NCBI RefSeq assembly: GCF_007713465.1 | Contig: NZ_VMSG01000023.1 | Location: 36,663-100,662, forward strand | Length of the DNA: 64,000 bases | Direction: 5' to 3' | Source of the DNA: Pseudomonas sp. H3(2019) | GTDB lineage: Bacteria; Pseudomonadota; Gammaproteobacteria; Pseudomonadales; Pseudomonadaceae | In this document: positions 1 to 9,186 of the stretch, one piece after another | Position numbering within the stretch: position 1 is the stretch's first letter | Layout: every line of letters begins with the position of its first letter | Notes under the pieces: model-generated | The model's input: only the letters and a program-made list of their open reading frames with translations | Told to the model about the DNA's origin: nothing | Database searches by the model: none | Position numbers and translations under genes: made by a program

Positions 1-1197
1 TCGGTGAATATTCCGTTGATCACCACCAACCGCATCAACACCCCGGAAGTCGCCGAACAGATCCTTGCCGAAGGCGATGCCGACATGGTGTCGATGGCAC
101 GGCCGTTCCTCGCCGACCCGGAGTTCGTCAACAAGGCCGCTGCCGGTCGCGCTGATGAAATCAACACCTGCATCGGTTGCAACCAGGCCTGCCTGGACCA
201 CACCTTCGGCGGCAAATTGACCTCGTGCCTGGTCAACCCGCGGGCGTGCCATGAAACCGAGCTCAATTACTTGCCGGTGCAGCAGATCAAGAAAATTGCC
301 GTGGTGGGTGCAGGTCCCGCGGGGTTGTCCGCAGCCACCGTGGCTGCCGAGCGTGGCCATCAAGTGACACTGTTCGATTCCGCCAGCGAAATCGGTGGCC
401 AGTTCAACGTCGCCAAGCGTGTGCCGGGCAAGGAAGAGTTCTTCGAAACCCTGCGCTACTTCAAGCGCAAGTTGCAGACCACGAATGTCGAGGTGTGCCT
501 GAATACGCGGGTCGATGTCGCGCAGCTGGTGGACGGCGGTTATCACGAGGTGATTCTGGCCACCGGCATTGCACCGCGTGTACCGGCGATTCCGGGTGTC
601 GAGAATGCCAAGGTGCTGAGCTACCTGGACGTGATCCTCGAACGCAAGCCGGTCGGCAAGAACGTCGCGGTGATTGGCGCCGGCGGTATCGGTTTTGACG
701 TCTCGGAGTTTCTCGTGCATCAAGGCGTCGCCACCAGCCAGGACCGTGAAGCGTTCTGGAAAGAGTGGGGCATCGATACTCACCTTGAGGCCCGTGGCGG
801 TGTCGCCGGGATCAAGGCCGAACCTCACGCGCCGGCACGTCAGGTGTTCCTGTTGCAGCGCAAGAAATCCAAGGTCGGCGATGGTTTGGGTAAAACCACG
901 GGCTGGATTCACCGCACGGGGCTGAAGAACAAACACGTACAGATGCTCAACAGCGTCGAGTACTTGAAGATCGATGACGAAGGCCTGCATATCCGTATCG
1001 GTGAAACCGGTGAGCCGCAGGTGCTGCCGGTGGACAACATCGTGATCTGCGCCGGACAGGATCCGTTGCGCGAATTGCACGACGGCCTGGTGGCTGCCGG
1101 GCAGAACGTGCATTTGATTGGTGGTGCGGATGTAGCGGCGGAGCTGGATGCCAAGCGTGCGATCAATCAGGGGTCGCGCCTGGCTGCCGAGCTCTGA
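1..1197 (+). CDS. fadH: NADPH-dependent 2,4-dienoyl-CoA reductase, 5' end missing
   Basis: The gene enters from outside the window, and 398 codons of its C-terminal part are present. The first ~50 residues are the end of the Old Yellow Enzyme TIM barrel (MARPFLADPEF region). Four cysteines follow with the spacing CIGCNQAC...SC that bind the 4Fe-4S cluster. A Rossmann motif VGAGPAG marks the FAD part, and a second one (IGAGGIGFD) the NADPH part. The enzyme reduces 2,4-dienoyl-CoA during beta-oxidation of unsaturated fatty acids in the cytoplasm. Domain order and the cysteine cluster separate it from plain OYE flavoproteins. Whether it is the main fadH or a paralogue cannot be told from this half. 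The stop is TGA followed by TAG. Confidence 0.93.
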   Translation, partial: SVNIPLITTNRINTPEVAEQILAEGDADMVSMARPFLADPEFVNKAAAGRADEINTCIGCNQACLDHTFGGKLTSCLVNPRACHETELNYLPVQQIKKIAVVGAGPAGLSAATVAAERGHQVTLFDSASEIGGQFNVAKRVPGKEEFFETLRYFKRKLQTTNVEVCLNTRVDVAQLVDGGYHEVILATGIAPRVPAIPGVENAKVLSYLDVILERKPVGKNVAVIGAGGIGFDVSEFLVHQGVATSQDREAFWKEWGIDTHLEARGGVAGIKAEPHAPARQVFLLQRKKSKVGDGLGKTTGWIHRTGLKNKHVQMLNSVEYLKIDDEGLHIRIGETGEPQVLPVDNIVICAGQDPLRELHDGLVAAGQNVHLIGGADVAAELDAKRAINQGSRLAAEL

Positions 1198-1252
1198 TAG
1201 CGACCGCAGTCTGCTGCTAAGATGCCGGCTCTTTCCCAAAGAGCCGGCATCA

Positions 1253-2185
1253 ATGCTTTCTCCTCCCAGCGACTGGCTTCCCCATGCCCCGCTTGAACGT
1301 CTTCATCTCGACTGGCTCGCCACCGCCGGTATCGAGGTGGCAGTCCTGCGTCTGGACCGGATCGACCCGCTGATCTCCGGCAATAAGTGGTTCAAGCTCA
1401 TTGAACATCTAAGGGTGGCCCGCGAGGCCGGTGCCGAAGGTGTGATCAGCCTGGGCGGTGCCTGGTCCAATCATCTGCATGCGCTGGCGGCAGCGGGTAA
1501 GCGCTTTGGTTTTCCTACCGTCGGCCTGTTGCGCGGGCATCCGCAAGACACCCCGACCGTGGAGGATTTACAGGCCTTTGGCATGCAACTGCACTGGTTG
1601 GGTTACGGCGGTTATCGCGCGCGCCACGAGCCGGGTTTCTGGCAGCCATGGCACGCGCAATACCCGCATCTGCATCCGGTCCCCGAAGGCGGTGGCGGTC
1701 TGCTGGGGGCGCGTGGTTGCGGGCAGTTACTGACTCAGGTCGGCGAACAGTTGAACGAGTTGGGCTGGAATGACCATGACGGCTGGTGGCTGGCCTGCGG
1801 AACCGGCACCACGCTGGCAGGGTTGGTGCTGGCCGAGGCGGGGAGGCATCCGGTGTATGGCGTGCTGGCGGTGCCCGATGATCATGGGGTAGCGCAGCAG
1901 GTCGAGGCAATTCTCGGCGAATGCGGCTTGCCGGACGGTGGATATGAGCTGTTCGACGGCAGTTGCGGCGGTTTTGCAAAAGTCGCCCCGACGTTGCTGG
2001 CGTTTATCGAAAACTGCGAGCGGGCCAGCGGTATCCCGCTGGAGCCGCTGTACACCGGTAAAGCGCTATGGGCACTCAAGCAACAGGTTGATGCTGGACG
2101 TTTTGCCGCCGGCACACGCTTGATCTTCGTGCACACCGGCGGTTTGCAGGGCCGCCGGGGTTTTGCGCCGCTCAGTCAGGGCTGA
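1253..2185 (+). CDS. PLP-dependent D-cysteine desulfhydrase / ACC deaminase family protein
   Basis: A fold-type II PLP enzyme of 310 residues. The lysine expected to hold PLP is K45 in SGNKWFKL, followed by the LGGAWSNHLHALAA phosphate/substrate loop and a glycine-rich CGTGTTLAG loop. Members of this family open 1-aminocyclopropane-1-carboxylate or remove sulfide from D-cysteine. From sequence alone the second activity, or an unknown amino-acid substrate, is more likely, because true AcdS proteins are usually about 338 residues. The ATG at 1253 was chosen because homology to the family begins there; a longer reading frame upstream runs into fadH in another frame. The 3' end overlaps the convergent cytochrome b561 gene by 14 bases. 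Confidence 0.85.
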   Translation: MLSPPSDWLPHAPLERLHLDWLATAGIEVAVLRLDRIDPLISGNKWFKLIEHLRVAREAGAEGVISLGGAWSNHLHALAAAGKRFGFPTVGLLRGHPQDTPTVEDLQAFGMQLHWLGYGGYRARHEPGFWQPWHAQYPHLHPVPEGGGGLLGARGCGQLLTQVGEQLNELGWNDHDGWWLACGTGTTLAGLVLAEAGRHPVYGVLAVPDDHGVAQQVEAILGECGLPDGGYELFDGSCGGFAKVAPTLLAFIENCERASGIPLEPLYTGKALWALKQQVDAGRFAAGTRLIFVHTGGLQGRRGFAPLSQG

Positions 2186-2729
2186 CGCGCTTGGGCATCA
2201 TCCGCAGCAGAGTGTTATCGCGAACCACGTAATGGTGATACAGCCCGGCCACGGCATGCAGGCCGATCAGCCAGTAGCCGAGGGTGCCGGCCAGTTCGTG
2301 CCAGCCTTTGATCTGCTTGGCCAGTGGTTTGTCTTCCCCGATCAGCAACGGCAGGTCGATGCCGTAGAACATCACCTGATGACCGTTGGCGCTGGTGACC
2401 AGCCAACCGAGAATCGGTGTGGCGATCATGAATATATACAACGCCCAGTGCATCAGCCGGGCGAGTACCGTTTGCCATGGGGGCGATGCCGGGAAGATTT
2501 TCGGAGCGCTTCCCAGGCTGCGGGCGAACAGCCGTAACCAGACCAGTGCGAACACGGTCAGGCCGAGCATGTAGTGCGTTTCCGTGATCAGGGCTCGGCC
2601 GCCACTGCCCCTGGGAAACATCCCCCGCAGTTCGATACTGGCGTAAACCAGCGCCAACAGTACCAGCATCAACCAGTGCAGCATGATTGATACGGTGCTG
2701 TAGCGTGATTCGGAATTCTTCCAGGGCAT
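2172..2729 (-). CDS. cytochrome b561 (superoxide/quinone-type membrane cytochrome)
   Basis: A 185-residue integral membrane protein with four hydrophobic helices. The heme-ligand histidines sit in the expected helices: LHWLM near the start, ETHYMLG, LMHWALY and the C-terminal LHAVAGLYHHYV. This is the CybB/b561 family, which carries two b hemes in the inner membrane and passes electrons between quinol and acceptors such as superoxide. The start has a purine-rich RBS (GAGGAAAA) a few bases upstream. It is a stand-alone gene convergent with the PLP enzyme. The physiological donor and acceptor are unknown. Confidence 0.9.
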   Translation of the reverse strand: MPWKNSESRYSTVSIMLHWLMLVLLALVYASIELRGMFPRGSGGRALITETHYMLGLTVFALVWLRLFARSLGSAPKIFPASPPWQTVLARLMHWALYIFMIATPILGWLVTSANGHQVMFYGIDLPLLIGEDKPLAKQIKGWHELAGTLGYWLIGLHAVAGLYHHYVVRDNTLLRMMPKRVSPD

Positions 2730-2870
2730 ACGGTTTTTCCTCGCTTATCAGGTCTGAAGCCCCCGTTCTTGTATGACGGAGTGCGTTAACTGTAATCCTG
2801 TTTGCGAGGATTTGCCTGAGTCAGATCAGGCTTCGTGCCTCATCGAGCGCTCTGCGACAGACTATTGGGC

Positions 2871-2904
2871 AAAAAAAGGCCTGCATTTGCAGGCCTTCTT
2901 TTTA
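2871..2904. terminator. bidirectional intrinsic terminator
   Basis: Perfect 10-bp stem AAGGCCTGCA / TGCAGGCCTT (2876-2885 and 2888-2897), flanked by an A run on the left and a T run on the right. It ends the leftward MATE gene; the right-hand T run could also stop rightward transcription. Confidence 0.85.
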
Positions 2905-4317
2905 CCCTCGGTTAACCGGCTGACTGATGCGGATTCGCTTGCGCGCACTGCGCGTCAGGCGGATCGACAGCATCAGCGCCGCACAGCTCAGGCCTGCAAT
3001 CAGGCCTTCCCACAGCCCGTTCGGGCCGCTGGCCGGGCCGAACCAGTCGGTCAACCCCAACACGTATCCCACCGGCAGGCCGATCCCCCAATAGGCGAAT
3101 AACGTCAGGATCATCGTCACCCGGGTGTCCTGATAACCGCGCAGGGCGCCGGCACAGATCACTTGGATAGCATCGGAAAACTGGTACAGCGCGGCATAGA
3201 CGATCAGCATCGAGGCGATCTGGATGACGGTCTTGTCGGCGGTGTAAATCGAGGCGATTGGTTCGCGCAGGAGCAGAATCAGGCTCGCCGAGAATGCGGC
3301 AAACACCAGCGCCGCGCCCAGGCCGACCTTCGCCGCGAAGCTCGCCTGATACGGGTTCCCGGCCCCCAGCGCCTGACCCACCCGTACGGTGACCGCCATC
3401 CCCAGGGAATAAGGAATCATGAACAGCAGAGAGCTGATGTTCAGGGCAATCTGGTGCCCGGCCACGACGGTCGATCCGAGGCTGCCGATCAGCAGGGCGA
3501 TGATCGCAAAGATGCTGGACTCGGCAAATACCGCGATACCGATCGGCAGGCCGATGCCTACCAGACGTTTGATCACCGCCCACTGAGGACGATCGAAACG
3601 CACCAGCAAACGCGTGGGGGCATAGATGGGCGCCCAGTGGGTCCAGCCGGCCATGCTCAGCGCAATGAACCACATGACGATGCCGCTGGCCCAGCCGCAA
3701 CCGACACCGCCGAGGGCCGGCAGGCCGAAATGGCCATAGATCAGCGCGTAGTTCACGGGAATATTGAGCAATAAACCACTCAGGCCAATGACCATGCTTG
3801 GACGGGTGCGGCCCATGGCATCGCTGTAGCAGCGCAGTACGTAGTAGAAGGCAATACCGGGAAAGCCGAAGGCGATACCGTGCAAGTAGCCCATGCTCGG
3901 CTCAATCAACTGCGGGTCGACTTTCATCCAGTGCAGGATCGGCTCGGCGCTAAGCAGCAGGCCACTGCCCATCAGTCCGACACAGAGTGCCAGCCACAAG
4001 GCCTGGCGTGCCAGAGGCGCGATCTCGTCGTGCTGCTTTGCGCCAAAGTGTTGGGCGATCTTGGGGGTGGTGGCCAGCAGAACCCCGGTCATCAGCAGGT
4101 AGATCGGAATCCAGATCGAATTACCCAGTGCGACCGCAGCCAGGTCCCGTGGGCTGACTCTGCCCGCCATCACTGCATCGACGAAACCCATGGAGGTGGC
4201 TGCCAGTTGCGCGATCATGATCGGCAGCGCCAGGCCAAGCAGGCTTTTAAGCTCCAGGCGAACCCGGGCCGGGCGGTTGAGGGCAGTAGCAGCGAGGCGG
4301 TCAGTCACGGAATTCAC
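2902..4317 (-). CDS. norM: NorM/PmpM-type MATE multidrug efflux transporter
   Basis: A polytopic protein of 471 residues with about 12 hydrophobic segments in two repeated halves, typical of the MATE family, which exports cationic drugs and dyes in exchange for H+ or Na+. Family features seen are LALPIMIAQLA in helix 1, FVDAVMAGRVSPRDLAAVALG after it, and the matching second-half region FAESSIFAIIALLIGSLGSTVVAGHQIALN. The GTG at 4317 (protein VNSVTDRLAA...) is preferred because Pseudomonas homologues recalled from memory begin there. An ATG at 4359 would add 14 residues lacking any family feature. Specificity cannot be read from the sequence. Confidence 0.9.
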   Translation of the reverse strand: MNSVTDRLAATALNRPARVRLELKSLLGLALPIMIAQLAATSMGFVDAVMAGRVSPRDLAAVALGNSIWIPIYLLMTGVLLATTPKIAQHFGAKQHDEIAPLARQALWLALCVGLMGSGLLLSAEPILHWMKVDPQLIEPSMGYLHGIAFGFPGIAFYYVLRCYSDAMGRTRPSMVIGLSGLLLNIPVNYALIYGHFGLPALGGVGCGWASGIVMWFIALSMAGWTHWAPIYAPTRLLVRFDRPQWAVIKRLVGIGLPIGIAVFAESSIFAIIALLIGSLGSTVVAGHQIALNISSLLFMIPYSLGMAVTVRVGQALGAGNPYQASFAAKVGLGAALVFAAFSASLILLLREPIASIYTADKTVIQIASMLIVYAALYQFSDAIQVICAGALRGYQDTRVTMILTLFAYWGIGLPVGYVLGLTDWFGPASGPNGLWEGLIAGLSCAALMLSIRLTRSARKRIRISQPVNRG

Positions 4318-4467
4318 AGGCGAAGCGTCCAGAGGGGATTGATGCGCGGGGCGGCGCATTCTACGCGTTGACGCCGCAGTCAGGAAAATTCCTGTGTTGC
4401 GGATTTGTAAAGCTCATCCACCCCGTGGGAGCTGCGCTACACTGCCGATCCGCCAAAGGAGCCTGCC

Positions 4468-5610
4468 ATGCTGATTGTTGCCGACGAAAATATCCCGCTG
4501 CTCGATGCGTTCTTTGAAGGTTTCGGTGAAATCCGCCGCGTACCGGGACGCTCCATCGACCGCACCACGGTCGAACAGGCCGATGTGCTACTGGTGCGGT
4601 CGGTGACCAACGTCGACCGCGACTTGCTCGAAGGCAGCAACGTGCGGTTTGTCGGCACCTGCACTATTGGTACGGATCACCTGGATCTGGAGTACTTCCA
4701 GCAGGCCGGCATCACCTGGTCCAGCGCGCCGGGTTGCAATGCCCGAGGCGTGGTCGACTACGTGTTGGGCAGCTTGCTGACCCTGGCCGAAATCGAAGGC
4801 GTCGAGCTGGCCGAGCGCACTTACGGAGTGGTCGGTGCCGGTGAAGTCGGTGGTCGGCTAGTCAAGGTTCTGCAAGGTCTGGGCTGGAAGGTGCTGGTGT
4901 GCGATCCACCGCGTCAGGCGGCCGAAGGCGGCGAATTCGTCAGCCTCGAGCAGATCATTGGTCAATGCGACGTTATCAGTTTGCACATCCCGTTGAGCAA
5001 CAACGCCGAGCATTCGACCTGGCACCTGTTTGACGAAAACCGTTTGAACCAGCTCAAGCCTGGCGCCTGGCTGATCAACGCCAGCCGTGGTCCGGTGGTG
5101 GACAACACTGCGCTGCGTGAAGTGTTGCTCGCGCGCGAAGACCTGCAAGCGGTGCTGGACGTGTGGGAAGGCGAGCCGAGCGTCGATATCGGCCTGGCCG
5201 AGTTGTGTGTGATCGCCACCCCGCATATCGCCGGTTACAGCCTAGACGGCAAGCAGCGCGGGACCGCGCAGATCTATCAGGCGTTTTGCCAGTTCCTCGG
5301 GCAGCCGGCCCAGGTTGCCCTTGATACGTTGTTGCCGGCGCCGTGGCTGGCGCAAGTCCACTTGAACGCCAGTTGTGATCCGGCCTGGGCCTTGGCGATG
5401 GTCTGCCGTGGTGTGTACGACCCGCGTCGTGATGACGCAGATTTCCGCCGTAGCCTGGTGGTCAGCGGTGCCGAACAGCGCACGGCGTTTGACTTGCTGC
5501 GCAAGCATTACCCGGAACGGCGTGAGATTGACGGGCTGAAGGTGCGCATTGAGGGTGAGTCGCCGGCTTTGCGGCAAATGGTGGCGGCGCTGGGGGCAAT
5601 GGCTGTCTAG
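4468..5610 (+). CDS. pdxB: erythronate-4-phosphate dehydrogenase
   Basis: A 380-residue member of the D-2-hydroxyacid dehydrogenase family that oxidises 4-phospho-D-erythronate in the DXP-dependent pathway to pyridoxal 5'-phosphate. It shows the VADENIPLLDAFFEGFGE N-terminus typical of PdxB, the CTIGTDHLDL segment, the NAD motif GVVGAGEVGG, the catalytic Arg in NASRGPVVD and His in TPHIAGYS, plus the PdxB-specific C-terminal dimerisation domain after residue ~290. An AAAGGAG RBS lies 8 bases before the ATG. Just after the stop is a GC hairpin (5631-5647) with no clear U tract. It stands alone and reads away from the MATE gene. Confidence 0.97.
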   Translation: MLIVADENIPLLDAFFEGFGEIRRVPGRSIDRTTVEQADVLLVRSVTNVDRDLLEGSNVRFVGTCTIGTDHLDLEYFQQAGITWSSAPGCNARGVVDYVLGSLLTLAEIEGVELAERTYGVVGAGEVGGRLVKVLQGLGWKVLVCDPPRQAAEGGEFVSLEQIIGQCDVISLHIPLSNNAEHSTWHLFDENRLNQLKPGAWLINASRGPVVDNTALREVLLAREDLQAVLDVWEGEPSVDIGLAELCVIATPHIAGYSLDGKQRGTAQIYQAFCQFLGQPAQVALDTLLPAPWLAQVHLNASCDPAWALAMVCRGVYDPRRDDADFRRSLVVSGAEQRTAFDLLRKHYPERREIDGLKVRIEGESPALRQMVAALGAMAV

Positions 5611-5661
5611 GAGCAAGGCTTGCCTGCGATGGGGCGCGCAGCGCCCCCAAAAATAAGCAAT

Positions 5662-5687
5662 AAAAAACCCGGCTATCAGAGCCGGGT
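5662..5687 (-). terminator. intrinsic terminator of the small gene at 5709-5888
   Basis: 8-bp stem ACCCGGCT / AGCCGGGT with a 5-base loop; read leftward it is followed by six Ts. Confidence 0.8.
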
Positions 5688-5708
5688 CGGAAGACGTAAG
5701 GCTACGTA

Positions 5709-5888
5709 TCAATCTTGCTTGGCAGGCTTGACCAACCGTTGTTCCAGTTCGCGGCACGCACTCTGGATCATATCTTCAGTGATCGGCACTTCGCGCCCTT
5801 GGGCGTCAATAATGGCGCACCCCAGAGACTGGTGTGGCTGCGTGCGAATCACTTGAACTTTGTCATCGCTGCTGTTTTGCAAGGACAT
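5709..5888 (-). CDS. small conserved hypothetical protein (59 aa)
   Basis: Unrecognised function. The 59-residue product is soluble and charged, with no signal peptide or membrane segment: a strand-rich front half (VQVIRTQPHQ, CAIIDAQGREVPI) and a C-terminal helix EDMIQSACRELEQRL. The ATG at 5888 is preferred over an upstream ATG at 5903 because an AGGAG-like stretch (read leftward) lies before it and the residues before it (MRRQA) look like leader. A strong intrinsic terminator follows the stop, which supports it as a real transcription unit. It resembles short conserved Pseudomonas proteins, but no family name is offered. Confidence 0.7.
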   Translation of the reverse strand: MSLQNSSDDKVQVIRTQPHQSLGCAIIDAQGREVPITEDMIQSACRELEQRLVKPAKQD

Positions 5889-6155
5889 GGCCTGTCTCCT
5901 CATCAGGTTATGCGTTTACTGTAGAACCACCAAATGACCAAGCTGTGACAACTCCCTACAGGGGACAAGGCGGCAGTACCAGTCCATCAGAAATAACCCG
6001 GGACTTCTAGCCGGACTTTAGACCGATAACATCTAGGCTCTATTGTCAGCGGTCATATTTAACCTGACTCATTGTGATTTACAGCGTTGCGGCGGATCGA
6101 CCAGTGTAGGCTTGGCCGGGTTGATTCTTTCAGTTTGCGCTTTCGGATGATCCTG

Positions 6156-7940
6156 ATGCTGTCTGCCCGTCACCGCCGTGCGATTCGCCTGGCCAGTCGT
6201 TTTGTTGCACCTTACCGTTGGCAGGCGCTCGGTGCCTTGCTGGCGCTGATTGTCACTGCCGGCATTACCTTGTCCATGGGGCAGGGCATTCGCCTGCTGG
6301 TGGACCAGGGCTTCATGACCCAGTCACCGCAGTTGCTCAACCAGTCCATCGGCGTGTTCATGTTGCTGGTGTTGGGCCTTGCGATCGGCACTTTCATGCG
6401 TTTTTACCTGGTGTCGTGGATCGGTGAGCGTTGCGTGGCCGATATCCGTCAACAGGTGTTCAATCATTTGATTTACCTGCACCCGGGGTTCTACGAGAAC
6501 AACCGCAGCTCGGAGATCCAGTCGCGCCTGACGGCCGATACCACACTGTTGCAATCAGTGATCGGCTCGTCGCTGTCGCTGTTCCTGCGCAATTTGCTGA
6601 TGGTCATCGGCGGAGTCGTGTTGCTGTTTATCACCAACCCGAAACTCACCAGCATTGTGGTGGTGACGCTGCCGTTGGTGATCGCACCGATTCTGATCTT
6701 CGGTCGCCGGGTTCGCCGCCTGTCGCGCTTGAGTCAGGATCGGATTGCCGACATCGGCAGCTATGTGTCGGAATCCCTCGGCCAGATCAAGACCGTGCAG
6801 GCCTATAACCATCAGGTGCAGGACGAGCAGCGCTTCGCCGTCACCGTGGAAGAGGCTTTCGATACCGCACGCAAACGTATCGTCCAGCGCGCCTGGCTGA
6901 TTACCCTGGTGATCATGCTGGTGCTGGGGGCGGTCGCGGTGATGCTCTGGGTCGGCGGCATGGACGTGATGGCCGGGCGCATTTCCGGGGGTGAACTGGC
7001 GGCCTTCGTGTTTTACAGCCTGATCGTCGGCAGTGCCTTCGGCACTTTGAGCGAAGTGATTGGCGAGCTGCAGCGGGCGGCCGGTGCGGCTGAACGAATT
7101 GCCGAGTTGCTGCGCTCGGAAAACATCATCCAGCCACCGGTCTCGGGGCAAGTGACATTGCCTGATCGAGTGCGTGGCGATTTGCTGCTCGAAGATCTAC
7201 GTTTCTCCTACCCGTCACGGCCCGAAAGCTACGCTATCGATGGCTTGAGTCTGGCCATCAAGGCCGGCGAAACCCTCGCGCTGGTCGGACCTTCAGGGGC
7301 CGGCAAGTCGACGGTTTATGACCTGCTGTTGCGCTTTTACGATCCGATAGCGGGCCGCATCCTGCTCGATGGCGTGCCGCTGACCCAACTTGATCCTATG
7401 GATTTGCGCCGTTGTTTCGCGCTGGTGTCGCAAAACCCGGCGCTGTTCTTCGGCAGCATCGAAGAGAACATCCGCTATGGCAAACCCTCGGCGACCCTGG
7501 CCCAGGTCCAGGAAGCGGCGAAGATTGCCTACGCCCACGACTTCATCGAAAAAATGCCTGATGGTTACCAGACGCATCTGGGCGACGGCGGTCTCGGACT
7601 TTCCGGCGGTCAGCGTCAGCGGTTGGCCATCGCCCGGGCGTTATTGGTGGATGCACCGATCCTGCTGCTGGACGAAGCCACCAGCGCCCTCGATGCGCAA
7701 AGTGAACACCTGATCCAGCAAGCGCTGCCTCGCTTGATGAAAAACCGCACCACGCTGGTCATCGCCCATCGCCTTGCCACGGTAAAGAACGCCGACCGGA
7801 TCGCGGTGATGGACCAGGGAAAACTGGTAGCGGTGGGTACGCACCACGAACTGATCGCCAGCAATGCGCTGTATGCGCGGCTGGCGGCGTTGCAGTTTGT
7901 TGGGGCGACCGAAGATGGCGATCATTTCGGGGCGGAATGA
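6156..7940 (+). CDS. MsbA-type ABC exporter (fused permease/ATPase)
   Basis: A half-transporter of 594 residues with a six-helix membrane domain over the first ~320 residues and a nucleotide-binding domain after it. Walker A is GPSGAGKST (~378-386), the Q loop SQNPALFFG, the signature LSGGQRQR (~481) and Walker B ILLLDEATSALD, followed by the H loop VIAHRL. Two such chains form an exporter. The family includes lipid A flippase MsbA and drug exporters; the canonical msbA is normally next to waaA/lpxK, so this is a paralogue with unknown substrate. The start could be ATG 6147 or 6156; 6156 (MLSARHRRAIRLASRF) matches recalled homologues. Confidence 0.88.
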   Translation: MLSARHRRAIRLASRFVAPYRWQALGALLALIVTAGITLSMGQGIRLLVDQGFMTQSPQLLNQSIGVFMLLVLGLAIGTFMRFYLVSWIGERCVADIRQQVFNHLIYLHPGFYENNRSSEIQSRLTADTTLLQSVIGSSLSLFLRNLLMVIGGVVLLFITNPKLTSIVVVTLPLVIAPILIFGRRVRRLSRLSQDRIADIGSYVSESLGQIKTVQAYNHQVQDEQRFAVTVEEAFDTARKRIVQRAWLITLVIMLVLGAVAVMLWVGGMDVMAGRISGGELAAFVFYSLIVGSAFGTLSEVIGELQRAAGAAERIAELLRSENIIQPPVSGQVTLPDRVRGDLLLEDLRFSYPSRPESYAIDGLSLAIKAGETLALVGPSGAGKSTVYDLLLRFYDPIAGRILLDGVPLTQLDPMDLRRCFALVSQNPALFFGSIEENIRYGKPSATLAQVQEAAKIAYAHDFIEKMPDGYQTHLGDGGLGLSGGQRQRLAIARALLVDAPILLLDEATSALDAQSEHLIQQALPRLMKNRTTLVIAHRLATVKNADRIAVMDQGKLVAVGTHHELIASNALYARLAALQFVGATEDGDHFGAE

Positions 7941-8015
7941 CAAGGCAAATTGGAGGTGCTGTATGGCATTGCGTTCGGGCACTATGTCGACCTTTGTTAC
8001 AGGCCAGGACAGAAA

Positions 8016-9047
8016 ATGAGTCGTTACCAGCCACCGTTGACACTGACGGCCAAAATGCTGACGTTGATCGCCGAGATCAGCGAGCAAATTGGTCGGCTTT
8101 CAGCTGTGGACGACTCCCGGCAAACGCCACAGCTGCGTCGTGGCAACCGGATTCGTACGATTCAGGCCTCGTTGGCGATCGAGAACAATACCCTGAGTGT
8201 GGAGCAGGTCACCGCTGTTCTGGCGGGTGAGCGAGTACTGGGTTTGCCCAGGGAAATCCAGGAAGTTCGCAATGCTTTCGCTGCTTATGAAGCCATGCCG
8301 CAATGGCAGCCGAGTACGCGGGCTGATTTGCTGCAAGCTCATTCGCTGTTGATGCATGGCTTGATTGATGATGCCGGACAGTTTCGCCGGGCCGGGGTTG
8401 GCATTTATCGCGGTGACCAATTGGTTCATATGGCCCCACCGCCGAGCCGTGTTGCACATTTGATTGACGACCTGCTGGCGTGGCTCGCAGGCTCTGACTG
8501 GCATCCGCTGATCATCAGTTGTGTATTTCATTATGAGTTCGAATTCATTCACCCGTTTGCCGATGGCAATGGACGCATGGGCCGTCTCTGGCAAACCGCG
8601 ATACTCAGTCGCTGGCGACCGGTACTGGCTTATCTGCCGGTCGAAGCGGTGATTCGGGCGCAACAGGATGACTATTACGCGGCGTTGTCGGCGGCTGATC
8701 AACTGGCTGAAGCGACACCATTTGTCGAGTTCATGTTGCAGGCGTTGAGCGTAGCGCTCGAAGAGGCGGTCCGAAGTTCGCCTCTGACCGACCAAGTAAC
8801 CGACCAAGTAACCGACCAAGTAGCGCGATTGTTGCGTGTACTTGATGGCAGCTCTCCACTCAAGGTCAATGAGTTGATGGCAGAGGTGGGGCTGTCCCAC
8901 AAAGCGACCTTCCGGGCCAACTATCTCAAACCGTCGCTTGCTGCCGGGTGGATTGAAATGACTGATGCCGACTCACCCAATAGCCCTGCTCAGCGGTACC
9001 GACTGACCACACACGGTCAGCAGGTTGCCAGGCAGTTCGGCCGATAG
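8016..9047 (+). CDS. Fic-domain AMPylase, class II self-inhibited, with winged-helix C-terminus
   Basis: A 343-residue protein. The Fic catalytic loop HPFADGNGRMGR (179-190) is intact, so AMP transfer from ATP to a target hydroxyl is expected. The inhibitory motif [S/T]xxxE[G/N] is present near the N-terminus as S52-L-A-I-E56-N57, placing it with class II Fic proteins whose own helix blocks ATP. The C-terminal ~70 residues (LLRVLDGSSPLKVNELMAEVGLSHKATF) look like a winged helix, so DNA binding or self-regulation is possible. Between the two lies a threefold TDQV repeat (258-269) encoded by a 12-base tandem repeat. ATG 8016 has a good RBS (AGGACAG); upstream codons look non-coding. No antitoxin gene is adjacent. 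Confidence 0.9.
   Translation: MSRYQPPLTLTAKMLTLIAEISEQIGRLSAVDDSRQTPQLRRGNRIRTIQASLAIENNTLSVEQVTAVLAGERVLGLPREIQEVRNAFAAYEAMPQWQPSTRADLLQAHSLLMHGLIDDAGQFRRAGVGIYRGDQLVHMAPPPSRVAHLIDDLLAWLAGSDWHPLIISCVFHYEFEFIHPFADGNGRMGRLWQTAILSRWRPVLAYLPVEAVIRAQQDDYYAALSAADQLAEATPFVEFMLQALSVALEEAVRSSPLTDQVTDQVTDQVARLLRVLDGSSPLKVNELMAEVGLSHKATFRANYLKPSLAAGWIEMTDADSPNSPAQRYRLTTHGQQVARQFGR
8787..8822 (+). repeat. 12-bp perfect tandem repeat, three copies, in frame within the Fic gene
   Basis: Unit ACCGACCAAGTA at 8787-8798, 8799-8810 and 8811-8822, identical in all copies and encoding TDQV three times between the Fic and winged-helix domains. The unit is a multiple of three, so copy-number change would alter linker length without frameshift. 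Confidence 0.97.
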
Positions 9048-9095
9048 GCGCTGCCAAAGGTTCGGGTCGCGTTTGGACGTTTTTTTGCGACAACA

Positions 9096-9128
9096 AAAAT
9101 GCCCGCATCAATCGATGTGGGCATTTGT
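9096..9128. terminator. bidirectional intrinsic terminator between fic and slt
   Basis: Stem AAATGCCCGCATC / GATGTGGGCATTT with a short loop, preceded by an A run and followed by TTGTTGG. It separates the rightward fic gene from the leftward slt gene. Confidence 0.75.
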
Positions 9129-9186
9129 TGGGGTCTCAAAGCCAGATTAAAAGATCGCAGGCTTCACCAGCCGCTGCGTAACCTGG

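Noticed and set aside
8787..8822. Short direct repeats considered as a CRISPR array
   Set aside because: Contiguous 12-bp units with no spacers, in frame inside the Fic gene.
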